A program made the translations under genes and the position numbers. Shown here piece by piece: positions 31,778-41,863 of a stretch of 64,000 bases of DNA (its first letter is position 1; each line of letters opens with the position of its first letter). This DNA comes from Petrolisthes cinctipes (lineage: Eukaryota > Arthropoda > Malacostraca > Decapoda > Porcellanidae): the NCBI GenBank assembly GCA_033782935.1, contig JAWQEG010000622.1, positions 660,001 through 724,000 of the forward strand. The letters are read 5' to 3'. Under the pieces are notes generated by a model, which worked only from the letters and a program-made list of their open reading frames with translations, was not told the origin of the DNA and did no database searches.

Positions 31778-31997
31778 GCCACGTGCCCCACAGCCATCCA
31801 GACCAGCCTACCAGCCCCGGAGGCCCTCCCAGCCCTCCAGACTACCGAGGCCCTCCTATCCCACTCCCCCGAAGGCACACAACAGGCCCTCCCAGAGGGG
31901 CCAGCAGCCGTTTCGGGGAAGGGGACAGGGCTCCAAGCCCTACTCCAAGCCCAAGTCCTCCTTCAACCACCCCTCCCAGAAGGACCGCTCCACTTGA
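31778..31997 (+). CDS. DIRS copy 1 Gag, exon 3
   Basis: It follows a TTTGTCCGTAG acceptor. It encodes a Pro/Arg-rich, basic C-terminus (RRPSQPSRLPRP, RGQQPFRGRGQGSKPYSKPK) and stops at 31997, which fits nucleic-acid binding. The same DNA in another frame is open to 32106 and carries the start of Pol (GLSWPWITVP), so Gag and Pol overlap here. The frame choice would need alternative splicing or frameshifting. Confidence 0.7.
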
Positions 31998-32106
31998 GGG
32001 TCCCACTCTGGGCTGTCTCACAGGGTGGTCAGCAGCCTGGCCCGCCCACGGCTGGGCAGCAAGGATAATTCGCCAGGGCCTGTCATGGCCCTGGATTACT
32101 GTTCCG

Positions 32107-32313
32107 GTGAGTAACTGTCATCTCTCCTGTTCTGACATATGAATTATGCCTAATCCCGTCCTTGGGTTACCATTAGGTCAAAATCAGATTTTCCCTTGCT
32201 GTCAAAATCTCTGCCTCTCCCGTCATTTACCCTCCAACCACCCAGGGTCCCTCGGGCCCCGGGGGATTAGGATTAACTGTACTCTCACTGACACCTGTCT
32301 CTTCCCGTTACAG
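32107..32313 (+). other. DIRS copy 1 intron 3 (207 nt), in front of the Pol body
   Basis: The donor GTGAGTAAC follows CCG, and the acceptor CTTCCCGTTACAG ends at 32313, phase 0 to phase 0. Removing it joins GLSWPWITVP to PLCLPPASTK in one frame. The continuous frame through this intron differs between the two DIRS copies at about seven or eight of its first 56 residues, whereas the next 570 show only about ten differences. That supports noncoding status. Confidence 0.7.
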
Positions 32314-34086
32314 CCACTATGTCTACCTCCTGCCTCAACCAAAGTGTCACTTTCGGTCGTCCCGCATGTGTTAGAAATGCGGGAAAAAGGGGTAGTGGAG
32401 CGGGCGACGGGAAGGGTCTTTCTTTCTCGTTTATTCACGGTCCCCAAAAAGGACCAGGGAAAAACGAGATTGGTGATGGACCTGAGCAAGCTAAACAAAT
32501 TCGTGAAAACATTACATTATAGGATGGTTTCGGTTGCTCAGGTCCGCACAGTTCTGAGGAAGGGAGACTGGTTAGCATCCCTGGATCTCAAGGATGCGTA
32601 CTGGCACGTCCCGATCCACCCCAGGTTTCGCCGTTTTCTGGCCTTCCAGGTGGGGACCGAGACGTTCCAGTTTACCAGGCTCCCTTTCGGTCTTTCTCTA
32701 GCTCCGCGAGTATTCACAAAGCTCGTGAGGGTGGTGGCATCCCGTCTGGCAGAGGCGGGCGTTCCCACCCTCATGTACCTGGACGATTGGTTGCTTCACG
32801 CCCCTTCCAAGGAGCAAGTAGCAAACAACGTCCGGGTAGCGAGGAGAGTGCTAGAGGAAATGGGGTTCCTTTTGAACATCCCCAAGTCCTCTCTCACTCC
32901 CACTCGCAAACTGTGTTGGCTAGGAATAGAGTGGGACTCTCTTTCGACCACCCTCTCTCTCGCTCCAGACAACGCCCGCCGGACCCTCCGCCACGTCCGC
33001 CAGGCGCATTTTTCCCGTACTTTCTCTCGCCGCCAGTGGGAATCATTGCTCGGGTCCCTAAATTTCGCGGCCCCTGCAATGCCCCTGGGACGATTGAAAC
33101 ACAGGAGGCTGACGCGGGAGGTAAACCTCCACCTGTCCCCCGCACACAGGGACCTTCCCAGGCAAGTGTCCCCCTCTCTCCACCGCCTCCTTCGCCCCTG
33201 GCTACGTCCCGGTGCCCTGCGTCAGCGGGTCCCCTGGGTGTTCCCTCCCCCGGGGATCACGGTGGCGACAGACGCATCGGACGTAGGCTGGGGATACCAG
33301 TCTTGCCTGGGACATCAACGTTGCGGGGGATGGAAGGAAGGGGAAAGGCTACTGCACATCAACGCCCGGGAGTTGATGGTAGCGAAGGAATGGCTCAACA
33401 GACACCCTCAGTTTGCCAGGATAGGCGTCCGCTTCGATATGGACAACATTGCGGCCATGCAGTGCCTACAGAAACAGGGTACCGCACGGTCAGAAATTCT
33501 CCTATCCCTGTCAGAACAGATTTTCGCAATAGCGGCCAAGAGGGACATTCACCTCTCGGCCCGCTACGTGCCAGGGCGGGAGAACGATTGGGCGGACGCC
33601 CTATCCAGGTTCAGGGGGACGTCAGTCGAGTGGCAACTGCGTCCCCTTGTGTTCGAGTCTCTCTGCCTTCGCTACGGGACACCGGAGGTGGACCTATTCG
33701 CCTCCCCATCCACGGCCCTACTTCCTCTGTTCCTGACATTCTCATCCAGAACAGAGGCGGGAGGCCCGGACGCCTTCACAGAGGACTGGAACAGGTGGGG
33801 GCATCTCTACCTCTTCCCACCCCCAGCCACGTCAGTCCTCCTGAAGGCGATCCTCAAGCTGCGCACGTTCAGGGGGAGGGTTCTCCTCATAGCCCCCATC
33901 TGGCCAGCACAGCCGTGGTTCGGAGAGTTGTCCCGGTGGTGCCCTCATCCCCTTCAGTTGGGATCGGCGTGCCTCTCCAGCACCCTGTCTGCACCACTCC
34001 AAGCGTCACTGAAACTACACGCTTGGAGTTTCTACGGGGAGTCCTCAGCAAAAGGTTCACTAAGGAGACAGTGGACAAGATGTTGA
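32314..34086 (+). CDS. DIRS copy 1 Pol: reverse transcriptase, RNase H and methylase-like region
   Basis: The RT shows GRVFLSRLFTVPKKDQGKTR, VMDLSKLNKFV, WLASLDLKDAYWHVPIHP, FTRLPFGLSLAPRVFTKL and the catalytic YLDD at 32776-32787. RNase H follows: VATDASDVGWG (Asp at 33271), LHINARELMVAKEWL, DMDN and PGRENDWADALSRF. After it, EVDLFASP, DAFTEDWNRW, LYLFPPP and a LIAPIWPAQPWF stretch match the methylase-like module of DIRS-type Pol. An upstream exon in the same frame ends at 32106. The stop at 34084-34086 overlaps the recombinase ATG. The protein copies element RNA into DNA. The ORF is intact. Confidence 0.9.
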   Translation, partial: PLCLPPASTKVSLSVVPHVLEMREKGVVERATGRVFLSRLFTVPKKDQGKTRLVMDLSKLNKFVKTLHYRMVSVAQVRTVLRKGDWLASLDLKDAYWHVPIHPRFRRFLAFQVGTETFQFTRLPFGLSLAPRVFTKLVRVVASRLAEAGVPTLMYLDDWLLHAPSKEQVANNVRVARRVLEEMGFLLNIPKSSLTPTRKLCWLGIEWDSLSTTLSLAPDNARRTLRHVRQAHFSRTFSRRQWESLLGSLNFAAPAMPLGRLKHRRLTREVNLHLSPAHRDLPRQVSPSLHRLLRPWLRPGALRQRVPWVFPPPGITVATDASDVGWGYQSCLGHQRCGGWKEGERLLHINARELMVAKEWLNRHPQFARIGVRFDMDNIAAMQCLQKQGTARSEILLSLSEQIFAIAAKRDIHLSARYVPGRENDWADALSRFRGTSVEWQLRPLVFESLCLRYGTPEVDLFASPSTALLPLFLTFSSRTEAGGPDAFTEDWNRWGHLYLFPPPATSVLLKAILKLRTFRGRVLLIAPIWPAQPWFGELSRWCPHPLQLGSACLSSTLSAPLQASLKLHAWSFYGESSAKGSLRRQWTRC

Positions 34087-35066
34087 GGGCTCATCGTCAG
34101 TCGTCGGTGCGACAATACGAATCGTGCTGGAAAAGATTCCAGGACTTCTTGCGAAGACACCCCTCCATGGTCATCTCGGAGGACACAGTCCTGGAATTCC
34201 TCACGTGGCTTGCCGATTCCACCAACAGGGCCCCGGCGACGGTGCTTGCGCATCACGCAGCCCTGTCTTATCCCCTCCTCCTGGGTTTTAACATTAAGGT
34301 TTCGGAGAGGCCTCTCTCTCTCCTGAGGATGGGGATTCGGGCGGGGACCGCACCTCACCGGACCCAGACGCCCTCCTGGTCCCTTCACCACGTCCTTTCC
34401 TACCTGACCTTCGAGGGGGTCCCTCTGGAGGTTTGTCACCTCCTCCAGAAAGCTCTCTTCCTGCTCGCCTTAGCTACAGGGTACAGGGCATCTCAGTTGG
34501 CAGCCCTGACCCGTCACACAGCCTTTTCTTCCGTAAGCCCTAACCTTACTTCCTTAACCATCTCCCCCTCTCCTGCTTTTCTAGCTAAGAACGAGCAGGC
34601 TGACGACAGAATTGGCCCTCTCGCAGTACCCTCGTTCCTGAGGGATGGAAATTTCCACCCCCTCTGCCCAGTCCACGCCTTTGTTGCATACGTGGAGGCG
34701 ACGAGAGGGGCTTCTCCGGACCACCTCTTCTACAACTCTAGGTCCGGTAACCCTCTCTTCCCTAGGTCAATCGCTCGCCTTCTCTGCCGAGTGATAGAGA
34801 ACGGGGATCCCGGACACGCCCCGAGGGCTCACAGCGTTAGGGGCGTGGCCGCCTCCCTCGCCTTCCTCAGGACTCACTCGGTGGAGAGGGTCAGGGATTT
34901 GGGGGGTTGGGCTTCCACTTCCTCCTTCAGGACGAGGTACCTGTTCCACTCGCTCTCCCCTACCCCCTGTGTGGCTATGGGTACTCCACCTTCTATTCCC
35001 CAGGGTCCCCGCGGGAGACACATGGGGGGGAGGGGCCGCCCGAAGAGAAAAGGTCGGGCGACTTAA
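34080..35066 (+). CDS. DIRS copy 1 tyrosine recombinase, 328 aa
   Basis: The start chosen is the ATG at 34080, inside ATGTTGA, which overlaps the Pol stop. The N-terminal SAM-like core-binding part has SSVRQYESCWKRFQDFL and VLEFLTWLADS. The catalytic part has the first Arg in ALATGYRASQL (codon 34485), His-x2-Arg in AHSVRGVAAS (His 34830, Arg 34839), a GGWAS Trp in the second-His position, and the likely nucleophile Tyr in FRTRY (34938). This is the YR signature of DIRS elements and replaces the usual DDE integrase. The frame is open upstream to 32787, but that part overlaps RT and looks unconstrained. Confidence 0.85.
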   Translation: MLRAHRQSSVRQYESCWKRFQDFLRRHPSMVISEDTVLEFLTWLADSTNRAPATVLAHHAALSYPLLLGFNIKVSERPLSLLRMGIRAGTAPHRTQTPSWSLHHVLSYLTFEGVPLEVCHLLQKALFLLALATGYRASQLAALTRHTAFSSVSPNLTSLTISPSPAFLAKNEQADDRIGPLAVPSFLRDGNFHPLCPVHAFVAYVEATRGASPDHLFYNSRSGNPLFPRSIARLLCRVIENGDPGHAPRAHSVRGVAASLAFLRTHSVERVRDLGGWASTSSFRTRYLFHSLSPTPCVAMGTPPSIPQGPRGRHMGGRGRPKRKGRAT

Positions 35067-35159
35067 GTCCCGTCACTATCATCCCATACCTCATCCACAT
35101 CTTGTACAGCTTCATGCTCATCCCCATTCTATCATACGTGTACATATGGTGAGGGAAAA

Positions 35160-35165
35160 AATAAA
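35160..35165 (+). terminator. Possible polyadenylation signal, DIRS copy 1
   Basis: AATAAA lies about 95 bp after the recombinase stop. DIRS genomic RNA must extend into the right repeat, so this may serve only shorter transcripts. Confidence 0.3.
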
Positions 35166-35640
35166 TTACATTGTTACGGAATTCTTGTGTATTCATTTTC
35201 CAAACAATTACATTACTATGATGAGTGACAGGATATATTATTACACAGGATGTCTGTATCCTAGTGTCCTCCTTCATCCCCTCGGGATCACATTACCTGA
35301 GCGAGGGCCATAGCCCTAGCTCAGAGGACTTGAATAAAGGGGGGGGGGGGAAGGGGGGGGGATTACCATGGTCACCTCCCCCCTCCTCTCCTAGACCCGA
35401 ACCCTCGAGTCTGCCTATAAAGACTTTATGTGTAACAATTCTGGTCTATAACAGAATGGTCTACGGGTATATGGGATAAGCTACTACAACCCCACCACGG
35501 CTACTCACCTAGCCAGTGTTGGGAGGTGCGTTAGCTTCTGCCTCACCGGGCTCGGTTACCTTTCCTGCCCTCCGCTCTCAACCACTCTTAACTAGCACGT
35601 GATTGCCTCCACCTCACCTCCCACCTACCGCATCGCATGC

Positions 35641-35743
35641 ATAGCAATCCAGCTGTGCTGGTTTCACTATACCAATAATAGTGCATTTGTCGCGGCTTCT
35701 AGCCGCTTAAATTGTATTTATTGGTTGTGAAACCAGCACAGCT
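35641..35743 (+). repeat. DIRS copy 1 internal complementary region
   Basis: The sequence is complementary to the outer left end and then the outer right end of the element, meeting at CCAATAA-TAGTGC. In DIRS replication this region is thought to template joining of the two ends into a circle. Confidence 0.85.
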
Positions 35744-35796
35744 TTGACTGTCCCACCCACCTCCCGATGCGGCAGGCATTCACTTCTTTCTCATTG

Positions 35797-36055
35797 GAGT
35801 GATCGAGCGGTATTCAGCGGAGGAGGAGCTTAATACCTCACCACGCCACCACCAGGTGGCTCCACTATCAGTACAGCGCCAGATTTGAATTTTATTTACT
35901 TCTGATGAACGTCACGGAATTGACCCTTCCAACCCAGATTATGCCTATACGGGGCCTGGGCTTGAGAAGGGGCGTATTCTATAGCAATCCAGCTGTGCTG
36001 GTTTCACAACCAATAAATACAATTTAAGCGGCTAGAAGCCACGACAAATGCACTA
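35797..36055 (+). repeat. DIRS copy 1 right inverted terminal repeat with extension
   Basis: 35797-36007 is the reverse complement of the left repeat. 36008-36055 is the extra right end (aaccaataaatac...atgcacta) that is also represented, complemented, in the internal complementary region. Confidence 0.85.
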
Positions 36056-36419
36056 ATATCTCCGTCTACGTTAAACTGCTTAGCTTCTTTGGGTGCTCGC
36101 ACAGCTGCTCTCATTTGTACACGTGTATTTGTGCCCATGTATTTTTGCTTTAGTATATGACTGTGTGCTGCTGGTTAGTAAATATGTACAAGTATGTTTT
36201 TATGAATCTCCATTAGTGTATGTCTCTCTGTGTGTGCTGCTGAATATGTTTAGGAGTGATTACATTTATTTTAGTGTGGTTATCTTACATCCTGTGTCAC
36301 ATTGTGTATCACTTGAACATTTTCATTGTGAGGTATAATTATATATTGTACCGGTACGTAAATTAATGTGTACTGTATGTGAAAGTTTGTTGGTGTGTAT
36401 TTGTGATATAAGTCTGTTT

Positions 36420-36533
36420 CACATAAACTGGTGGAGAAAAACATAAATTTCCTGTTTCTAGCCTGAGTCAAACGCAGAACACAGGTGACATTTGAAGGAT
36501 CATCACCCTCTCTACTGAGAGCAATCTCCTTAC

Positions 36534-36613
<80 letters not shown>
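36420..36613. repeat. Microsatellite-linked repeat, copy 1, with (GA)39
   Basis: 'acataaactgg' through 'gcagaac...gacatttgaaggat' is followed by a long GA run. The same text followed by GA runs is at 39306-39461, and part of it, inverted, is at 40738-40900. The microsatellite is part of the element's structure. Confidence 0.6.
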
Positions 36614-36616
<3 letters not shown>

Positions 36617-36777
36617 TATACAATGTGATTTTTAACAACTGACATTATTTAAATTTATGTAATATTTAAAATCTATGTATCATTTTAAACCTATGTATTA
36701 TTAAAAAAACTTATAAACTATATAAGGCCGATTATACATATACATAGTGTCAATGAAGAAAATGAAATTATTAATAT

Positions 36778-36832
<55 letters not shown>

Positions 36833-37411
36833 AAGATGGGTATATCTCGTGGGACCAAGAGAGGGTGAGGCTGGGTATCCCCTGGGACCAGAAGAATGTG
36901 GTGTTCAGCAGACCTTGGGTCAACCACTCGACCGTGGGGTCAACAGGGTCAGTCTGGCAATGTGACTGTCGAGCGTGACGGATATGAACTATAATTATAA
37001 GAGCGTTGTATGGTTTCACGTGGTTTCACACTTTTTCTGATAGATGGGTTCACGGTCAAGATAGTATCTAGACCGTGGATGGGTTGACCTTCTCTCTCTG
37101 GGTCTAGATTGTATGATCCCATGTTGAATCTGCAGCTGTCCACAGTCTCCTATTAATCCCTTCTACAATCAATGCGACCAGAGAGAGGGAGAGGGATTTA
37201 TAAATTAAGGGAATGTTTCTTCCTTCATTCCCTACTCCCCTTCCTCTTCCCCCCACACACGAAAACACCTGTGTCTTTCTTTGTCATACACTTTCATCCC
37301 CTTTTCCCCATATCATATTTTCTCGTTCACAGTATGTCTTATGTCCCTTTTCCTTTCATGTTTCTATTATTAACTGATAAGTGAAAAAGTTAGGATAAAA
37401 AACTGAGTGAT

Positions 37412-37880
37412 GTGTTCACTACGCCAACGCCCCAAGGGGCCATTACTTGAAACACTCTCTACACCTCATCCTCTCCTTTTCACCACCTTACCCTTCCCTC
37501 CTATTTTCTTTCTCTCTAATGGTAGAAATGAGCGGTAGATTGAAACAGATCAGAAAACGGGAACAAGAATGAGGAAAAAAAAAGAAAGATGAAAGGCGTG
37601 GTATAAGAAAGGAGAGAGAGGTTTAATGAAGTAGCGATGGGTAGGAGAGGGAGAGAAAGAGGAAAGTTAGTAGGGAATGAACGAAGAAACATTCCCTTAA
37701 TAATTAATAAATTCTCTTCTTCGCTCTCTGTACAGTATATAAAGATGAGAGAGAGAGACAGAGAGAGAGAGAGAGGTACGGGCAGAGGGTAGTCAAAGGT
37801 CACTACGTTTGACAGATCCCAGGTGCGACGATGTCACATCTACATTTAGGGGCCGAGAGGGTGGAAAGGGAATTATGGCC
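37412..37880. repeat. Dispersed repeat family, copy 2
   Basis: Collinear with 25940-26515; see that entry for landmarks. The embedded GA and poly-A runs differ in length. Confidence 0.7.
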
Positions 37881-38228
37881 GCGACTGTACCTCCAGCAGA
37901 CCAACAAACTAACGTCACGACACACGTGGTTTCACACTTTTTCTGACAGATGGGTTCACGGTCAAGATAGCCATGGAACGCTGACCACTGAATCACGAAG
38001 GACACTATTACTAAATAATGTAAAAATAAGGAGATGATACCTAAAGTGCTGCCCACTCTTCTAGTCTCGATGTATACAGTCATATGCACCTCTTTTATCC
38101 ACTTACACAGTCATAATAATTGGTTAGGTGAGACGAAGGTGGGCTCGTGGTGGGGAGAATGACCATTTCCTCAGGGATTGCAGGCAGGTGTGATGACTCC
38201 GCCTTCTGAACCTATGACTCACTTGGCC

Positions 38229-38286
<58 letters not shown>

Positions 38287-38591
38287 ATATAATGCTAACT
38301 ACATAGGTAATATTGAACATAATCATCATAAATAAAAACGTATTTTCATGGAAGTATTCGCCTTAACTCTTTATCATGTATTATTCTACCCGATTCATCA
38401 CAACACTTTGGCACGAGTTTGATTGTCGATGTTATATATGCTTATACTGGGTGGTGAATTAGTAGCGTCCTTATGTCGCCTGAATGGGATATGTGGTTTA
38501 CGGTGAAATGTATTTTTACCATTTCTCGTCCTTACAATCATATCTGTTTGTTCAATTTCATCCCCACCCCTTCTCTCACCTGTCAGTGGGC

Positions 38592-38628
38592 AATAAAAGC
38601 CGGGGAGATCTCTGAAGTGTCATTCAGT
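38592..38628 (+). promoter_or_regulatory. Possible core promoter (TATA-like plus Inr)
   Basis: AATAAAAG at 38592-38599 is followed by TCAGT at 38624-38628, the arthropod initiator consensus, with its A about 34 bp from the start of the TATA-like box. The signal-peptide exon ATG lies about 205 bp downstream on the same strand. Chance matches are possible. Confidence 0.35.
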
Positions 38629-38830
38629 GCTGAGCTGACCATCATACAAGTAGGTGGTCGCTACCACTCTCCTTGGCTCATTCTCGAATCCCAACACACT
38701 CGCCTCCCTGCAAACTTAAAATACGAACGAGAGAAGCACTGATTTAGAGCGAATAAATAAAGTAGTGGAGATAGTACTGAAAGAACGTACTAAAGTTGGA
38801 AGAAAAGTGAGAGGTGGTGAGTGTGTGAGG

Positions 38831-39037
38831 ATGGCTGGCATGAGGAAGATGCTGATTGTTTGCCTGTGTTTGTTGGTGTCCTACAGAAGTGTAATGGTAT
38901 CCGGGCATCCTGTAGGCACTCGAGAGGATATCTCCAGTTACGCTCTGCACCTCCTCCAATTCAGAGACCAGACATACCTCTCCTCTGAACAACTCCAGCC
39001 CTTTCTCCAGCCTATGCAGCAGGAAGCGTACAAAAAG
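38831..39037 (+). CDS. First coding exon of a putative secreted protein or prohormone
   Basis: From the ATG at 38831, 69 codons run in phase to a GTAATT donor at 39038. The start MAGMRKMLIVCLCLLVSYRS has a basic n-region and a hydrophobic core, with a plausible cleavage site after VMVSG. The remainder (HPVGTREDISSYALHLLQF, then a Gln/Leu/Pro-rich run ending EAYKK) is helical and resembles a prohormone spacer. I do not recognise the family. A short intron to the acceptor TTTTTGTCTACAG (ending 39093) is possible. The next block, open to an (AT)n, is in an ambiguous frame, so the downstream exon is unproven. Confidence 0.5.
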
Positions 39038-39192
39038 GTAATTTCACACATATAATAGTAAATAATATAAAAACCCAAATTTTTGTCTACAGAGAATGCT
39101 GATCTTGAAGCTATCAAGGCATTTAAGGAAAAGAATAGTAAAGATAGGTCAACGTATTCTTTTATTACCTGGCTTAAATTTTCCGAGAATGC

Positions 39193-39461
<269 letters not shown>

Positions 39462-39464
<3 letters not shown>

Positions 39465-40105
39465 TGCATGTGTTTTTTTTAGCAACACACAAAATTGATG
39501 TTTTATTTTATAATTATTGAAGGCCGGATATACAATTTCCCGTCCATCATGAACACACATACTCTTACAAACTCCTGCGCGCCCTCGCACGCACCCGAGC
39601 ATGTAAGGTATATTCTCTTTCGACAATTTGAATGAAGATATACGGAAAAAGAATTTATGAGAAATATTTATTGTAAATATAAATCTTAGCCATATACATG
39701 CATTGTTTGATATAATATACTGTATTATCTACTGTTTGATATCTACATCGATCTTTCTATCTATCTCACTTTACGGTGGGATGTATATGCAAAATAATCT
39801 ATAGAGAGAGAGATAAAGAGGTATATATAGTTTATAATTGAAATGAAAATATGTGTAACATTAGGATATGTGTAACATATATATGGGTGAGTATAACTTG
39901 AAATAAATTATAACAAAGAGAAGACTGGAAAGAATATATGGAGATGCCTTCATGAATGTATGAGTGGAGCACCTATACATTTATCTAGAATAATGTTATT
40001 CTAGATCTTGGATGAGTGGTGTTTTTGCCCTGTGGCGAGACCTGACTCACGTCACATGCAGCAAAGGTGGGCTGCATTAATTTTCATCACAGCCGAAAAA
40101 GAGGA
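39462..40105. other. Gene-free stretch
   Basis: No gene or array is supported. 'attctagatcttgga...cgtcac' near 40000-40055 recalls repeat fragments at 5310 and 7910. The region otherwise looks like unique AT-rich DNA. Confidence 0.5.
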
Positions 40106-40109
40106 TGAA

Positions 40110-40648
40110 GACATCTCCAGTGATGAGTATAGATACGTTTGATGAGGCGTGTATCCGTCGGGTGATTACGTCCTTTTATGAGAGGGGAAATTCCGACCCT
40201 AGAGAACATTTTGGAGAAATTAAAGGAGGCTCCCTTTAGTTTTAAAGGACAAAAGTCATCCCTCCATAGACTTGTGAAGAAACTGGGCTTCCGTTTAAGA
40301 AGACCGACAAAGGACGACACCAGGCTGATAAGCTTACAGTTTATCTTCCTGCTGGGGACGACATATCCTTATGGAGAGAGACGATGTTGTTTTGACTCGG
40401 TGCACATTTTACGAAAAATTAAGGAAAATGGAGACTTGAGTAACCCAAGACCCGAGATATACATGGATGAAACTTGGGTAAATCAAAATGAGTGTGTTAA
40501 TAAATGTTGGACCACTGTTGAGGGGAAGTTGGGTCCCAAGGTGATAAGTGGCAGAGCAGAAAGATTTATAATTGTACACGTCACGCTGGTGGCAGGGATG
40601 GGTTCGTGCCCATTTTTAGCGTCATATGTCATATATAATAATCATTAG
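40110..40648 (+). pseudogene. IS630/Tc1-type DDE transposase fragment
   Basis: The plus-strand frames read ITSFYERG then, after a one-base shift near 40182, EIPTLENILEKLKEAPFSF and SSLHRLVKKLGFRLRR. That is the helix-turn-helix part. A second broken block contains the first catalytic Asp in EIYMDETWVNQNE, then CWTTVEGK and RFIIVHV. These are features of the DDE_3-type transposases common in arthropods. The later Asp/Glu residues are absent and there is a shift near 40320, so it is inactive. Confidence 0.7.
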
Positions 40649-40737
40649 AAAGTTACGCTATTGTGCGGTGAATTGTTGATTTTTGGGGTTTGCAAATTAT
40701 CTTTAGAACTCGTAACAACACCTTTAATTTACACCAA

Positions 40738-40905
40738 TTCTCTCTCTCTCTCTCTCTCTCTCTCAGGGGAGGAAGTAGAAGGGAGGGGCTGGAGAAAGAT
40801 CGGGTCGGGTCACAATAATCCCTTTGTACTGTTCGATCACCTGCGTTCGGCTAGGACTTTGGCGTACGTCCTTCGCCACTTTATGTGGGACAGACTATAT
40901 ATGAC
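40738..40905. repeat. Microsatellite-linked repeat, inverted partial copy
   Basis: A CT run (40740-40764) is followed by unrelated DNA. 'cgccactttatgtgggacag' near 40875 is the inverse of the 'tgtcccacataaactggcg' end of copy 2. Confidence 0.45.
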
Positions 40906-40929
40906 TACTATACCATTGAATACTCAGCT

Positions 40930-41863
40930 TTAATGAATTTTTTAATTTACACTCAGGATCATATAGCTATGGATTATAAAAAACATGTGAAATTAGGATC
41001 ACACAGGTCAGTCGGCCCAGTTAATCGGAGTTCCTAATATAGACCCATTAATTTGAGGCCATACAGTATAAGCCTCTATAATTATATTTAGCATATAAAT
41101 TGTTTTTACTATCCAACGTTTTTGTTCTTTCTTTTCTTTTTTATTTCGATCATCAATCTAAAATTTCTTTGCCTGAATCCGTTTGAACGTGTACTATCTC
41201 GGCTACTTACTCACATCAGTTTTTGTAGTCTCTTTAGTTCATTTATATTTCTCGGTACGATCACCTCTCCCAGTATCGTATGTCTTTCAACTGAGTGTTG
41301 GTGTAACGTCTTTTAGACTTTCACAGTCTTATAACTTGTAGGAGGTTTTTAAGGTAGTGAATAATTATAGTTATATATTTTTTAAAGTTTACTAATGAAT
41401 TTGTATCCATCCGATGTTTCCTAGGTTATACATAGTCTGTACTAACCATATTTTCAAATCCTTTACACATGTAGAATAAATAGCCTATATCTGTTTTATC
41501 TAGTTTACATGTTGTCACGTTTTCTAGTCTATGTATCACCAGTCTATATCCTAAGAATGTCCATACAAAAGCCCGTTGAAGGTAGGACGGTCGTAAGTTT
41601 GGGGAAATACAGAGGATAGTCAGTATATAATTTAGCAATCACGTCTAGTGGTTGCATTTTGTTGAAATTTGTTCTTATCATGGCGTAGAATACAATGCTA
41701 TGCTTACATTTTACACTGACTAGGCTACACTGAAGCAAATGATTACTGTCTGTGTATGGTTCAAGAATGGGAAGGAACTAAATCAGCTTGTAATTGCAAA
41801 TGAGAGGAAATGCAATGTAGGACATTGATAAACACCAAACCTTTATTGTGGCTTTTTTCGCAG
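40930..41863. other. Gene-free, probably intronic stretch
   Basis: AT-rich with no gene, array or RNA signature that I can support. It ends in GGCTTTTTTCGCAG, the acceptor of the host exon that follows. Confidence 0.5.

Larger units (their letters stand above)
28596..36055 (+). mobile_element. Complete DIRS-type tyrosine-recombinase retrotransposon, copy 1
   Basis: The left terminal repeat is 28596-28817 and the inverted right repeat is 35797-36055. An internal complementary region at 35641-35743 joins the complements of the extreme left (ccaataa) and extreme right (tagtgc) ends. The proteins are Gag (three exons), Pol (RT-RNase H plus methylase-like) and tyrosine recombinase. There is no target duplication: the flanks TCGAT and ATATC join directly. 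This is the defining DIRS layout, in which replication is inferred to pass through a circle that the recombinase integrates. All main frames are open, so recent activity is likely. The mate copy is at 41932-49392. Confidence 0.92.
36056..38590. other. Gene-free stretch rich in GA/CT microsatellites and repeats
   Basis: No gene is seen. It contains (GA)n at 36537-36613 and 36780-36829, (CT)n at 38230-38285, and copy 2 of the dispersed family at 37412-37880. A duplicated 47-bp piece ('cacgtggtttcacactttt', 'gggttcacggtcaagatag') lies at 37017-37065 and 37922-37970. The segment 37085-37190 is an inverted relative of 25790-25865. Confidence 0.6.

Noticed and set aside
32787..34079. The recombinase frame is open for another 430 codons across the RT/RNase H region in both DIRS copies, suggesting dual coding.
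   Set aside because: By eye about 26 residues differ between copies in this frame, against about eight in the RT frame over the same DNA. The RT frame is the constrained one; openness reflects GC-rich codon use.
34032..34439. Antisense frames over the DIRS recombinase, also present in copy 2.
   Set aside because: Shadow frames of a conserved gene; no independent signals.
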